Source: Gibbula magus
Taxonomy: Eukaryota; Mollusca; Gastropoda; Trochida; Trochidae
NCBI GenBank assembly: GCA_936450465.1
Contig: OW388297.1
Coordinates: 62,927,202-62,991,201 of the forward strand
Length of the DNA: 64,000 nucleotides
Direction: 5' to 3'
Below are positions 47,901 to 59,900 of the stretch, one piece after another; the first letter of the stretch is position 1, and each line of letters starts with the position of its first letter. A program made the position numbers and the translations under genes. Below the pieces are notes generated by a model, which had not been told where the DNA came from, made no database searches, and saw only the letters and a program-made list of their open reading frames with translations.

Positions 47901-50900
47901 TTATATACAGTCAGTGGCCAAAAGTCTGTTCGCAGTGACGTAATTTCCGTACACTTACATGTTAATTATCTTTTGCGAGAATAATTTTCATAACTTATTT
48001 GTTTGGCGACTGGTTCTGAAATCCTTTCCAAAATAATGCAAATTATCTGAGCTACAGACACATAATTACCATTAAATTAAAGTTTCCTATTATTATTAAG
48101 AAAAATACATCTTCTTAAACAACACATATATGCAACATTCCGTCGTTACAGATTACCGTCAATGGGACATTGGAATCACAAGTTGTACATATGATGTTTA
48201 AACAATGTCATTCAAAAACTAATTAACCGGTAAATGAAATGTAATTATGTGCGAATAGCTGAGTTGATTTCAAAGTTGCCTACAAATATGGCAGCAAATG
48301 CACTTTTACTTAAACTAAGAAAATTATTCTCGCAATAACTGATTAACATGGAAATCTATGGAAATTACGTCACAGCGAACAGAGTTTTGGCCAATGACTG
48401 TACAGTCAAGCCGCGATAATCCGGCCTCCGATAATCCGAATCTCGCAGTTTCCGAACGGAAGGAAGATGTAACCAAACTAATCTCTTTAGTAGTCCTCAG
48501 TACTCAATAGTCCGAACATTTCAATATCCGAACGTTTTTGATGAAAAACGGAAGCGTTCGGATTATCGAGGCTTGACTGTATATGAAAGTGTAGAGAAAA
48601 CATACACGCGACGTACAGGCCAATATATCATTTTTGTAAATATAACCAAAGTACAATTGTGATGATTTTGCAAATATTTCGCATGCGAATAGCAATCTAC
48701 AATGTGTGATTAGAATAACGAACCTGTGAGCTTGATAATCCATGCACATCGTCGTATAACACCCTAAGTTGCCTAATTGTTGTTGGACTGAAGTTTTTAC
48801 GTATGCGTTCAGAGATAGTGACCGTTAGTAATCGTCCAATGATATGGTTTTATTCAAATGAGTGTCAAACAAACAAAATAAAAAACTATCTGTCATCCTA
48901 TTCCTAAATTCCATTGGTCGAATATATATTCCTAACTTTGATTGGCTGACAATATCTAGACTGAATGTCGCATTAATGTGTATTTGTTGTCATGATCAGC
49001 ATTGTGTCACCAAGACCGAACATTTGACAATTAACATGTCTATTGACATGCCGGTCACCGAGATGCCAGTTGTTGTGTAATAGAACCGGCCCAGTAAACT
49101 TGTTAACTGTAAAAACATAATAATTACACTCGAGGCTCCTCCCTATTTCTCACCTATACTAAGCTTATTTTACTTTGTTCTGCTTAATTACGTAAACTAA
49201 TTTGCTGTAACAACACTTCTCCCCTCTTTGATCTCGAAGAAGCGTCTATATGGTACGCTAAACTGATCATTTGTATTGGAGCGGCAAGTAAATTCTTTCA
49301 GCGTATTTACCGATCCGTGTCGTTTTCATTTACAAGATGTACAGTAAGTTTGGTAACAAAAATGATTTCATTCGATCTTGTTCGTTGTCTATAAATGTGT
49401 ATAATCACAATGTTGTTTAATTGTATTTTATTCAATGAGAAGAAATGAATTGGAAAACAAGTCTAGATGACTTTTGTAAATGCCAATCAACAACGCATGT
49501 ATGGTTCACATTTATACATCATGTTTAAATGATGATAAATTTATGAACACAATAATCATAATGTATATGTGTGCGTGTACAGTGCAACAATTTGCATGTA
49601 AAATTCAGTGAGCTTGTTCAGTTGTTGACCAATCCAGTTCATGCATTTATACATGAAATAAATTTCATAAAACTCATATAGCAAGTGAAAATGGTTTGCA
49701 TTGCATTGCATCATATAGATCTAGGGGTCTAAACAATATTTTGATCGAGAAACTTGAATTAAAATAACCTTTTATGTTTATGTTCTTACACTTTTGGATA
49801 CACTGAAATGTGAGTCGTAACCATGATATTTTCACCAAACACGCACACATCTTTTCAGGAAATCGATGTCGTAATATTACCTCTCTAATGCATTTTATTA
49901 AACCATTTAGTAGCATTTAAATTATATTATTATTTATTGGTATTCAGAAACTTGGTAAACGACGACTTTCTCTATGAAATATTGTAACAAACTTGTTGAA
50001 ATCACAATCCTGGACGAACATTACATGCAGTTTAGCAATGGTAAATGTGTGTGTGTACCTGTAACCCTGTTTGTCATCTTTTAACGGCATCTTGAAATAC
50101 ATGCCGTTAAAGTAATATATACGTGTTCTTACATTTACATTTAATCCCGTATGTGAAGTTTAAATGTAGAAGTAGATTCCGAAAGATTGTATCAACAACC
50201 TGTCAAATAATTTCGAGTTGAAAATATTTCTATTAATTTCGTTTCATGATGTTAAATATTGTCATTACTAATAATATTTATAGAATGTATAAAAATTTAC
50301 TCTTCAAATACGACATCAGAAGCGTGAACAACTCAGGACAAGGTGTACATGTCGGTGTGCAGTGAGATGAAACAGCCAATCAGCGATCGCGTGTCAAAAG
50401 GGGAAATCCCCCGCTTAGACATTGACGAGCTCGCTCGGCAGAAGCCCAGTTTGAGTCACGTGACCGTGTTGCCCATAAAATCAATTACGTAATGGGCTCG
50501 TTAGCGGCGGTCAGAATTCGCCCGAAGTGTCTCCCTTTAAAGTCTGTAGTGGAATCACTGGAATGGTCTATTATTGAGTAGGGATGACTCACTGGGGATA
50601 TTGTTTTGCATTTCCATTTTGGTAAGTCAATTTACTTATCAAATGATTAATTACTGTTGGAATATTATGACAGATGTTAGCTCATACTTACAAATATATT
50701 TCAGTTTTAACAATCTGAATGTACAATAAATTGTTTCAAAGTTTTGTGACTTGGTAATCCCTACATACAAATAGACTCAACCAAACAACCAGAGAGATGA
50801 CTGAAGAGGTTACCGGTAATTGATTTTAGTCCACTGTCGTAGATAATCAGAATCATTTATGTTGAGGTATATGTTTCAAAACATAAATGATAATTATTTT

Positions 50901-53900
50901 GCATAAATAAGCCTTTCAAAAGTAATAGAATTATTCAGCTGTCATTGTTTATGTTTGTAAGTTCTTGCAAACCAAGCTGGTCTTACTAAGTTACTTGATT
51001 GTCACACTGGCGTTTCAGAAAAAGTTGACAGAGAAAATATGCTTCCTAACTTGAATTTATAGTAACAGACACTGGTTCATATTATAATTTATTGATGAAT
51101 TATACACTTAGGACTCTGAACTAATGCAATAATAGTTAGGATTGGTGTATTGTTTTTCTCAGTTCTAGACTAGGTGATACGCTTGCTAGAAGGGAATTCC
51201 GTAATGACGATAGTCTGCTTTGATTGGTTTATGCTAATATAGCAACCAATCAGATTGTACTTCCTTTGAAAACAAGTGGACAGCCAGCGATACGAGACAT
51301 GCACGCTAAAGCTAAATTACGATTCATATCATTTTAAATTACCTAATTTATTTTGTCAATTGTAAGAACATAACAATTCATCTCCAGATTATTATTGTTT
51401 TAATTCATGGTACACCATTTAAAACCCAAATGCCATTCAAATTTCACAGAAACAATAAATTGAGAATCGTGGCTTCGCCGATCGTAACTTGTCTCCTGAA
51501 AAACAAAAACGTAGTATGAGTGCATTATATGAATATCATTACCATATACAAACATAATTAAAAGTTTTTGGTAACTAATATTTACGAAGTGTGTAACATT
51601 CTTTTTCAAATTGGTTTTAAACATTTATATGAAAATCTAAAATTTCGACAAAAATGGCGCACAAACGAAGGTGAGTGGTGATAATTTTGACCGTGAACAT
51701 TTCGTTAAAATATTTGGAAAATTTGAGGGTCGAAATAATGGAAGAATTACGGTATAATATTTTGCCAAGGATAACCTTGTGTGTCTCTGTATTGTTTCAA
51801 AGTTTTTTAATGATTTATTTCAATTCTATCATTCAAATTTATTTTTATTAAAGTATCAATACTATGCAAATTTGCGTCATGTGTGTTTTGATCATTTGAT
51901 CCCAGTTTTATGAAATTGATTGACATGAAGATGCAAAGGACCAAATCAGCTCAAACATTTTCTTATTCAGAGCCTGCTATTTGTAAAACAGAGAAACTGT
52001 AGGTTTAAGAAACGTCATACTTTGCCTACTCTAATGCTTCTGGTGATGAACTGTATCTTTAACTATTCTACAACATCTACATGTTGGATCATTGATTGGT
52101 TGATTTGACTAACAGCTTGTGTGCTTGATTCAGGATTCATTCATCATCGACTGTGGTCCAGAGCGCATCTGGGTGTGGATCGGCAAACAGGCCACCAAGG
52201 CAGAGAAGGCAGAGGCCATGAGGAATGCAGTGGTGAGTTCAGATGGACAGACGGGTACTGGTAGACACGCAGACAGACGGACCTATAGGCACTGAGCTGG
52301 CAGATGGATAGACGGTTACTGATAGACACGCAGACAGACAGACCTATAGACACTGAGCTGGCAGATGGACAGACGGGTACTGGTAGACACGCAGACAGAC
52401 AGACCTATAGGCACTGAGCTGACAGATGAACAAACGGGTATTGGTAGACACGCAGACAGACAGACCTATAGGCACTGAGCTGGCAGATGGACAGACCAGT
52501 ACTGGTAGACACGCAGACAGACAGACCTATAGGCACTGAGCTGACAGATGAACAGACGGGTACTGGTAGACACTCAGACAGACAGACCTATAGGCACTGA
52601 GCTGGCAGATGGACAGACGGGTACTGGTAGACACGCAGACAGACAGACCTATAAGCACTGAGCTGACAGATGAACAGACGGGTACTGGTAGACACGCAGA
52701 CAGACAGACAGACCTATAGGCACTGAGCTGGCAGATGAACAGACGGGTACTGGTAGACACGCAGACAGACAGACCTATAGGCACTGAGCTGGCAGATGAA
52801 TAGACGGGTACTGGTAGACACGCAGACAGACAGACCTATAGGCACTGAGCTGGCAGATGGACAGACGGGTACTGGTAGACACGCAGACAGACAGACCTAT
52901 AGGCACTGAGCTGGCAGATGGACAGACGGGTACTGGTAGACACGCAGACAGACAGACCTATAGGCACTGAGCTGACAGATGAACAGACGGGTACTGGTAG
53001 ACACGCAGACAGACAGACCTATAGGCACTGAGCTGGCAGATGAACAGACGGGTACTGGTAGACACGCAGACAGACAGACCTATAGGCACTGAGCTGGCAG
53101 ATGAACAGACGGGTACCGGTAGACACGCAGACAGACAGACCTATAGGCACTGAGCTGACAGATGGACAGACGGGTACTGGTAGACACGCAGACAGACAGA
53201 CCTATAGGCACTGAGCTGGCAGATGGACAGACGGGTACTGGTAGACACGCAGACAGACAGACCTATAGGCAAGTGGACAGACGGATGGACAGATGGTTAC
53301 TGGAAAACACACAGACAGATCTATAGGCAAGCTAACAGACAGGTTCTGGTAGACACACAGACAGAGCTAAAGGCAAGCGGACAGATGGATGGACAGACAG
53401 ACAGACAGACTGACTGAAAAGTATGAGATCAGTCATGGACCATCTGCATCTCCTGCATTGATCCAGTCAGCTGGAGGGGATGCAACAGTAGGTTTATATT
53501 GTGTTCTTCTCAGAGTATTTTCCCAGTATTTGAAAGGGTCTTTTCTCCACATTGTTTGCAGAAGTAGTGTTGTGTGCAAGTTCAACTAGTTCTTGATAAC
53601 TTGGTACAAGCTGTGTACAAGTCATGTACAAACCATATACAAGCAGGTAGAAGTCATGTACAAGTCATGTACAAGTCGTGTACAAGTATATAGAAGTGTG
53701 TACAAGAAAATGTTCACTGCCACAGGGCTTCATCCAGAAGAAGGCGTACCCAGCTGACACCCCGGTCACCAGGGTGGTGGACATGGGGGAACCTGCCGAC
53801 TTCAAGTGTCTCTTCGCCGACTGGCCCCAGCCTCCGCCCCCCGGGAAAGTTTACTGCAGGAGTAGGATAGGTATGTATATTCCCGCACATGGACAATATC

Positions 53901-56900
53901 AGATTTAAGTTTAGAATTCTGAAAGTCATAAGGTAAACCTTGAACTATTTTTAATGAAAATTCATTTCAAGACAAAATTGACTCCAGGACAGGCCATAAG
54001 GGGTTCTCAACTAATTTTGTGGGAATGTTCATTTGGGAAAGATTTTATATGATGAGAAGAGTTAATATCATGACTCTGGGAGACAGTTATGAGTTAAAGT
54101 CACTCAAGTCATTGTGTGATGCTAATGTTGATATGAATCTCTTGCCCCCAGCTAAAACCGTACAGACCAAGTTTGATGCATCAACACTTCACTCAAACAC
54201 AGCCTTAGCTGCAGAGAGTCAGATGTTTGATGACGGGACTGGCAATGTGGAGGTGAGTTGTCACAGAGAGTCCGATGTTTGATGACTGAACTGGTGGTCC
54301 GAGACAAGGATCAGACTTTCACTCACTGAATATATGGTTTGCCTTGCAGCCTGTACGTAAGTCTGTCCAATTGAGGCACATTGAAAAGTGCAATGATTTT
54401 CACTTGACCATTTGTTAACATGTTATTTGATTGGTCATTCAGAATGGTCTAGCATAGATTCGTTAGTTTCCAAACTAATGAAGTAAACTTAATTTACCAA
54501 TAAGATAGATAGGACAAAAATTGGCTAAATAATAACCTGGCTTGTTACCAAGGTAATGGTGTGCCTTTTAGGTATAACAATTCAAAGGCCTCCATCTAAA
54601 ATTAATGCCATTCATTTACATGATTGAATACCTGTGTTTTTTAAGTTAGTTAATGCTTTTTGAAGGTGGCCAAAACTTAGTGTCAGTATGTGAGCTGTGC
54701 TTACCTTTGCCTTGGTGGTTAAAAACAGAATGTGAGCACACATGTTTGCCTTGTTGGTTGAAAGCAGAATATGAGCACACGTGTTTGCCTTGGTGGTTGA
54801 AAGCAGAATATGAGCGCACGTGTTTGCCTTGGTGGTTGAAAGCAGAATATGAGCACACGTGTTTACCTTGGTGGTTGAAAGCAGAATGTGAGCACACATG
54901 TTTGCCTTGGTGGTTGAAAGCAGAATATGAGTACACGTGTTTGCCTTGGTGGTTGAAAGCAGAATATGAGCGCACGTGTTTGCCTTGGTGGTTGAAAGCA
55001 GAATATGAGCACACATGTTTGCCTTGGTGGTTGAAAGCAGAATGTGAGTACACGTGTTTGCCTTGGTGGTTGAAAGCAGAATATGAGCGCACGTGTTTGC
55101 CTTGTTGATTAAAAGCAGAATATGAGCACACGTGTTTGCCTTGGTGGTTGAAAGCAGAATATGAGCGCACGTGTTTGCCTTGGTGGTTGAAAGCAGAATA
55201 TGAGTACACGTGTTTGCCTTGGTGGTTGAAAGCAGAATGTGAGCACACATGTTTGCCTTGGTGGTTGAAAGCAGAATAAGAGCGCACGTGTTTGCCTTGG
55301 TGGTTGAAAGCAGAATATGAGCGCACGTGTTTGCCTTGGTGGTTGAAAGCAGAATATGAGCACACGTGTTTGCCTTGGTGGTTGAAAGCAGAATATGAGC
55401 GCACGTGTTTGCCTTGGTGGTTGAAAGCAGAATATGAGCGCACGTGTTTGCCTTGGTGGTTGAAAGCAGAATGTGAGCGCACGTGTTTGCCTTGGTGGTT
55501 GAAAGCAGAATATGAGCGCACGTGTTTGCCTTGGTGGTTGAAAGCAGAATGTGAGCACACATGTTTGCCTTGGTGGTTGAAAGCAGAATAAGAGCGCACG
55601 TGTTTGCCTTGGTGGTTGAAAGCAGAATATGAGCGCACGTGTTTGCCTTGGTGGTTGAAAGCAGAATGTGAGCGCACGTGTTTGCCTTGGTGGTTGAAAG
55701 CAGAATATGAGCACACATGTTTGCCTTGGTGGTTGAAAGCAGAATATGAGCGCACGTGTTTGCCTTGGTGGTTGAAAGCAGAATATGAGCACACATGTTT
55801 GCCTTGGTGGTTGAAAGCAGAATAAGAGCGCACGTGTTTGCCTTGGTGGTTGAAAGCAGAATATGAGCGCACGTGTTTGCCTTGGTGGTTGAAAGCAGAA
55901 TATGAGCACACATGTTTGCCTTGGTGGTTGAAAGCAGAATATGAGCGCACGTGTTTGCCTTGGTGGTTGAAAGCAGAATGTGAGCGCACGTGTTTGCCTT
56001 GGTGGTTGAAAGCAGAATATGAGCACACATGTTTGCCTTGGTGGTTGAAAGCAGAATGTGAGCGCACGTGTTTGCCTTGGTGGTTGAAAGCAGAATATGA
56101 GCGCACGTGTTTGCCTTGGTGGTTGAAAGCAGAATGTGAGCACACATGTTTGCCTTGGTGGTTGAAAGCAGAATAAGAGCGCACGTGTTTGCCTTGGTGG
56201 TTGAAAGCAGAATGTGAGCGCACCTAATGGTATTGTGTTCTCGGCCGACAGGTGTTCCAGGTGGTGAGCTTCGAGCTGCAACCTCTCGACAAGAACACGT
56301 ATGGAGACTTCTACGCAGGGGACAGCTACGTCATCAAGTACACGTACAGCGCACAGGGCAAGGATCAATACCTCATCTACTTCTGGCTGGTGGGTTCGGT
56401 CTTTCATCAATATTGTCTTCATTTATAATTATATCACACACTGTGAACTTCATATAAATTGCCAAAAACTATCCCGTCATTAAACAGAAACTGAGTAATT
56501 GTTACCATGGAAACATATAAGTAGTTCCTGTTGAAGCAGTCATATAATCTCTCTCAAGACTAACTCCCCTGTATCCCTTCTGTTGCCAGGGTTCTAAGTC
56601 GACGGCGGATGAGAAGGGAACAGCAGCACTCATGACAGTGAAGATGGATGACGAGCTGGGCGGGGCTGCAACACAGGTAAGTGGTGTCAAGATTATAAAC
56701 AACAGTGTTTAAGGCACGCTGTTCTTACTAAAATAAACAAAACTTCTTACTCTTGCGAAAAAAGTCATATCAGTGTTACCAATGGCTAAATAATACTCCT
56801 GAATCAATAAAAAAGGGTTCTGAAAACATATGTTAATGGTTCAGTTAAGTCATGGGAGCCTGTTTCCCTTTGAGCAGCCATTTTAAAGTGTTCACAATAA

Positions 56901-59900
56901 AATGGTTGTTCAAAGGTAGTTCAAATGATGGGACTGATGTAGCAACACCTAATCACTCAGAGGAAAGTCTTAAAGATGTCATCATGATGGAATGGTCACC
57001 CATCTTGCTGTCTGAACTCTCAAAATCGCATGAGACCTACAAATCTACCTATTACACTGAAGAGTCCCACACAAATGTCGCTTTGTACATCGCACCACTT
57101 TCTTCCAATACGGAAAACTGTTTTCTAGAGATATGGCTTATTGGGTCGGGTAGTGAGATGTTTTATCCTCCAACGTATGAATATATTGTATAAACTTTAA
57201 TAATAAAAGGCAATAATAAATAATATGCAAAAAAACTTGCTACAACGTCTTTCTTAAATTGTTTTGTACCTCTGACATATACAAGTTGAAGTTTAAGAAG
57301 TGCCACCCTTGTTTCAGATCCGTGTTGTTCAGAACAAGGAGCCACCCCACTTCATGGCCATGTTTGAAGGCAAGATGGTAATCTTCGAGGTGAGAATTTG
57401 TCGTTGTGGTAACAGTTGTCATATTACTTTTCATGTCTTTACAGTAAGTTTATTAATTATCGAAATTATAATTGTATGCACCAATATAACCTTTTCTTTG
57501 GCCTTATTTTACTGATGAATGTAATAAGATGAATGGTCACATGGTCATCACATTACATCACTTTGACGAAAAGTTGGGTCAATATTCTTCTTATACAAAT
57601 AATAGGATGTAGGATTTTCCTTGTTGGAGAAATTGATCACATTCAGATGGTGGATGATTAAGATACTGATATATTGTCTATTAGAGGAATGAAATCAAGA
57701 ATTAATTTACTGGAAGCTTCTAATAGGTCCTTTAACTTTAATGAACATTCACGATACAGGGTTAATGTTATCTGTGTTTGTGTGGCAGGGGGGTAAGGCC
57801 GGGTGGCAGAAGGGGGACAAGGATCAAGGACCGGGGGACACCTACATGCTACAGGTGCGAGGAACCTCGGAACTCAACAGCAAGGCGATACAGGTGGGTG
57901 TTCTTACCTACATATATATATCAACATTAATCATGTCTCCCCTGTAAGGTATCCTTCAGCATTGGCGACGACATTGCCGACAGCCTCGTTGTCGTTTACA
58001 GAGCATCACTCTAAAACTACTTGATCAATCTTCACCAAATAAAAATATTTTCCATATCATGTAGATTTGCCTTTTGGCATTTGAGATTTGTTTCAAATTT
58101 ATTTGTTATATGTTTCCATGGTAACAATTTTGACTTGAAGGTTAGGGTTAGTGATTGGAGCATATCTATAAACTACTTGTACTGGCTCTGGTGTCATCAA
58201 GGTCATCTTCCATTCTTATCAAATTTAATTTCTCATTAATTATTTGATAATTTTATAATTATTGAGCTGAAAAGAAAAATATTTTTTTTATTGAGAAATT
58301 TTAATTTCAGGTTCCTCTGACAGCTTCTTCTCTAAACTCCAACGATGTGTTTGTTATCTTCTCTAGGAATACCACATTTATCTGGACTGGAAAGGTTAGT
58401 AGGCATTCTAGAGATTACTACATTAAATGTATTTGCTTTTATGAAAGGGGAGGAATAGCATAGTGGTTAGCACCCTCTTGGCCTTGGACGTGTACCCATA
58501 CCCCCATTTCCCTACTCTACCCAGGTACCCCAACCAGTATTACCCTGTTCATATTGGGTACTCCACCCCCTATTAACCTATTCTACCAGGTACCCCATCC
58601 CATTACTCTACCCGGGTAACCAACCTCATTACTCTACTCTACATGGGTAACCAACCTCATTACTGTACTCTACCTGGGTAACCAACCTCATTACTGTACT
58701 CTACCTGGGTAACCAACCTCATTACTCTACTCTACCCGGGTAACCAACCTCATTACTCTACTCTACCAGGTACCCCATCCCATTACTCTACCTGGGTAAC
58801 CAACCTCATTACTCTACTCTACCCGGGTAACCAACCTCATTACTCTACTCTACCAGGTACCCCATCCCATTACTCTACCTGGGTAACCAACCTCATTACT
58901 CTACTCTACCCGGGTAACCAACCTCATTACTCTACTCTACCATGTACCCCATCCCATTACACTACTCTATACGGGTTACCAACCTCATTACTATACTCTA
59001 CGCACATACCCCACACCCTATTACTCTACTTTACCGGGTACCCCCATCCTCTAGTACCAGCTCTATTGGGTACCTAAACAGGTTTCACTGCGATGTATAG
59101 CCACAATGGTATTGTAGGCTCCTCTCTGCTAAAATACTAGCTGCCATGTTTGTTATGAACTACTCTTGAAAGTCTTAAAGTCGCCTGACCTCTTGACATG
59201 ATATGTTTGAATGAGGTGATGTTTATGTCTGACATGATATGTTTGAATGAGGTAGTGTTTATGTCTGACATGAGTGTTTGGGTCTACAGGGCAGTACAGG
59301 AGATGAAAGAGAATACGCAAAGAAGATTGCTACCCGCGCTCAGAGGTGAGAAATAACTCTCATTATGTAAAAATATTTATTTGTTTATATAAAGCCGTGG
59401 TTCTGATGTAGTAGATGCACTTATTTCACTGGATGGTCAGTGAATTCTTGATCACTGGAAGAGGGGTATCCAGGACTTTGTGGAGTTCAATTTGGAGGTC
59501 CATCAAATGTACATATACATGCAAACAATTTCAAAATGGGGTTGGCTTGAAGTCCCTGAACACCCCCCTGGATCCCCTACTGACTGGTATAATTAGAGTC
59601 CAGTTGTATGGGTCACGATAACAAGGTGGAAGTAGGAACAGCCTTGCCTGTTGAGTGCAAGTCATGCCTTCATTGGAGACAGGTCTGAGTAGATTTAGTA
59701 GAAAATTTCAACTCCTTTGGTATATTCAGTTTACAATATCTTAACAATAATGATACTATAGCAAATAGTCCCAAGAACTGTACCCACACAATACCCCATG
59801 CCAACATATGTGAAAAATATCACTGCTATTAGCTCCCAAATAAAGTGAATGTATATTTACATGTATATTTAAACAGTGTATGAAATAAGTTAGAAAAGTT

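Larger units (their letters stand above)
47732..50536. mobile_element. TTAA-flanked element nested in intron 9
   Basis: The ends AGGTATACACTTCGGGCGAA and, inverted, AGGGAGACACTTCGGGCGAA are each bordered by TTAA (47,728-47,731 and 50,537-50,540). Length is 2,805 bp. TTAA target duplication points to piggyBac-type integration. There is no long frame, so it is non-autonomous or decayed. Two TA-flanked MITEs lie within it. Confidence 0.82.
47060..51752. mobile_element. TA-flanked transposon remnant filling intron 9
   Basis: The end CCGTAATTCTTCCTTAATTT at 47,060 has its inverted partner ending at 51,752 (CCGTAATTCTTCCATTATTT on the minus strand), with TA on both outer sides. Removing the nested TTAA element leaves about 1.9 kb. 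No transposase frame is intact. Target and size suggest a Tc1/mariner-type element; class is inferred. Confidence 0.75.

Noticed and set aside
52144..53417. Frames with repeated LSVCVS or DRQT motifs
   Set aside because: Translations of the 60-bp intronic minisatellite and its GACAGACA core.
54612..56422. Long minus-strand frames of 437, 511 and 525 codons and plus-strand frames of about 100-150 codons
   Set aside because: They are translations of a 39-bp tandem repeat. A period divisible by three keeps frames open without selection, and three frames on one strand are open at once. They lie in intron 12 of villin.
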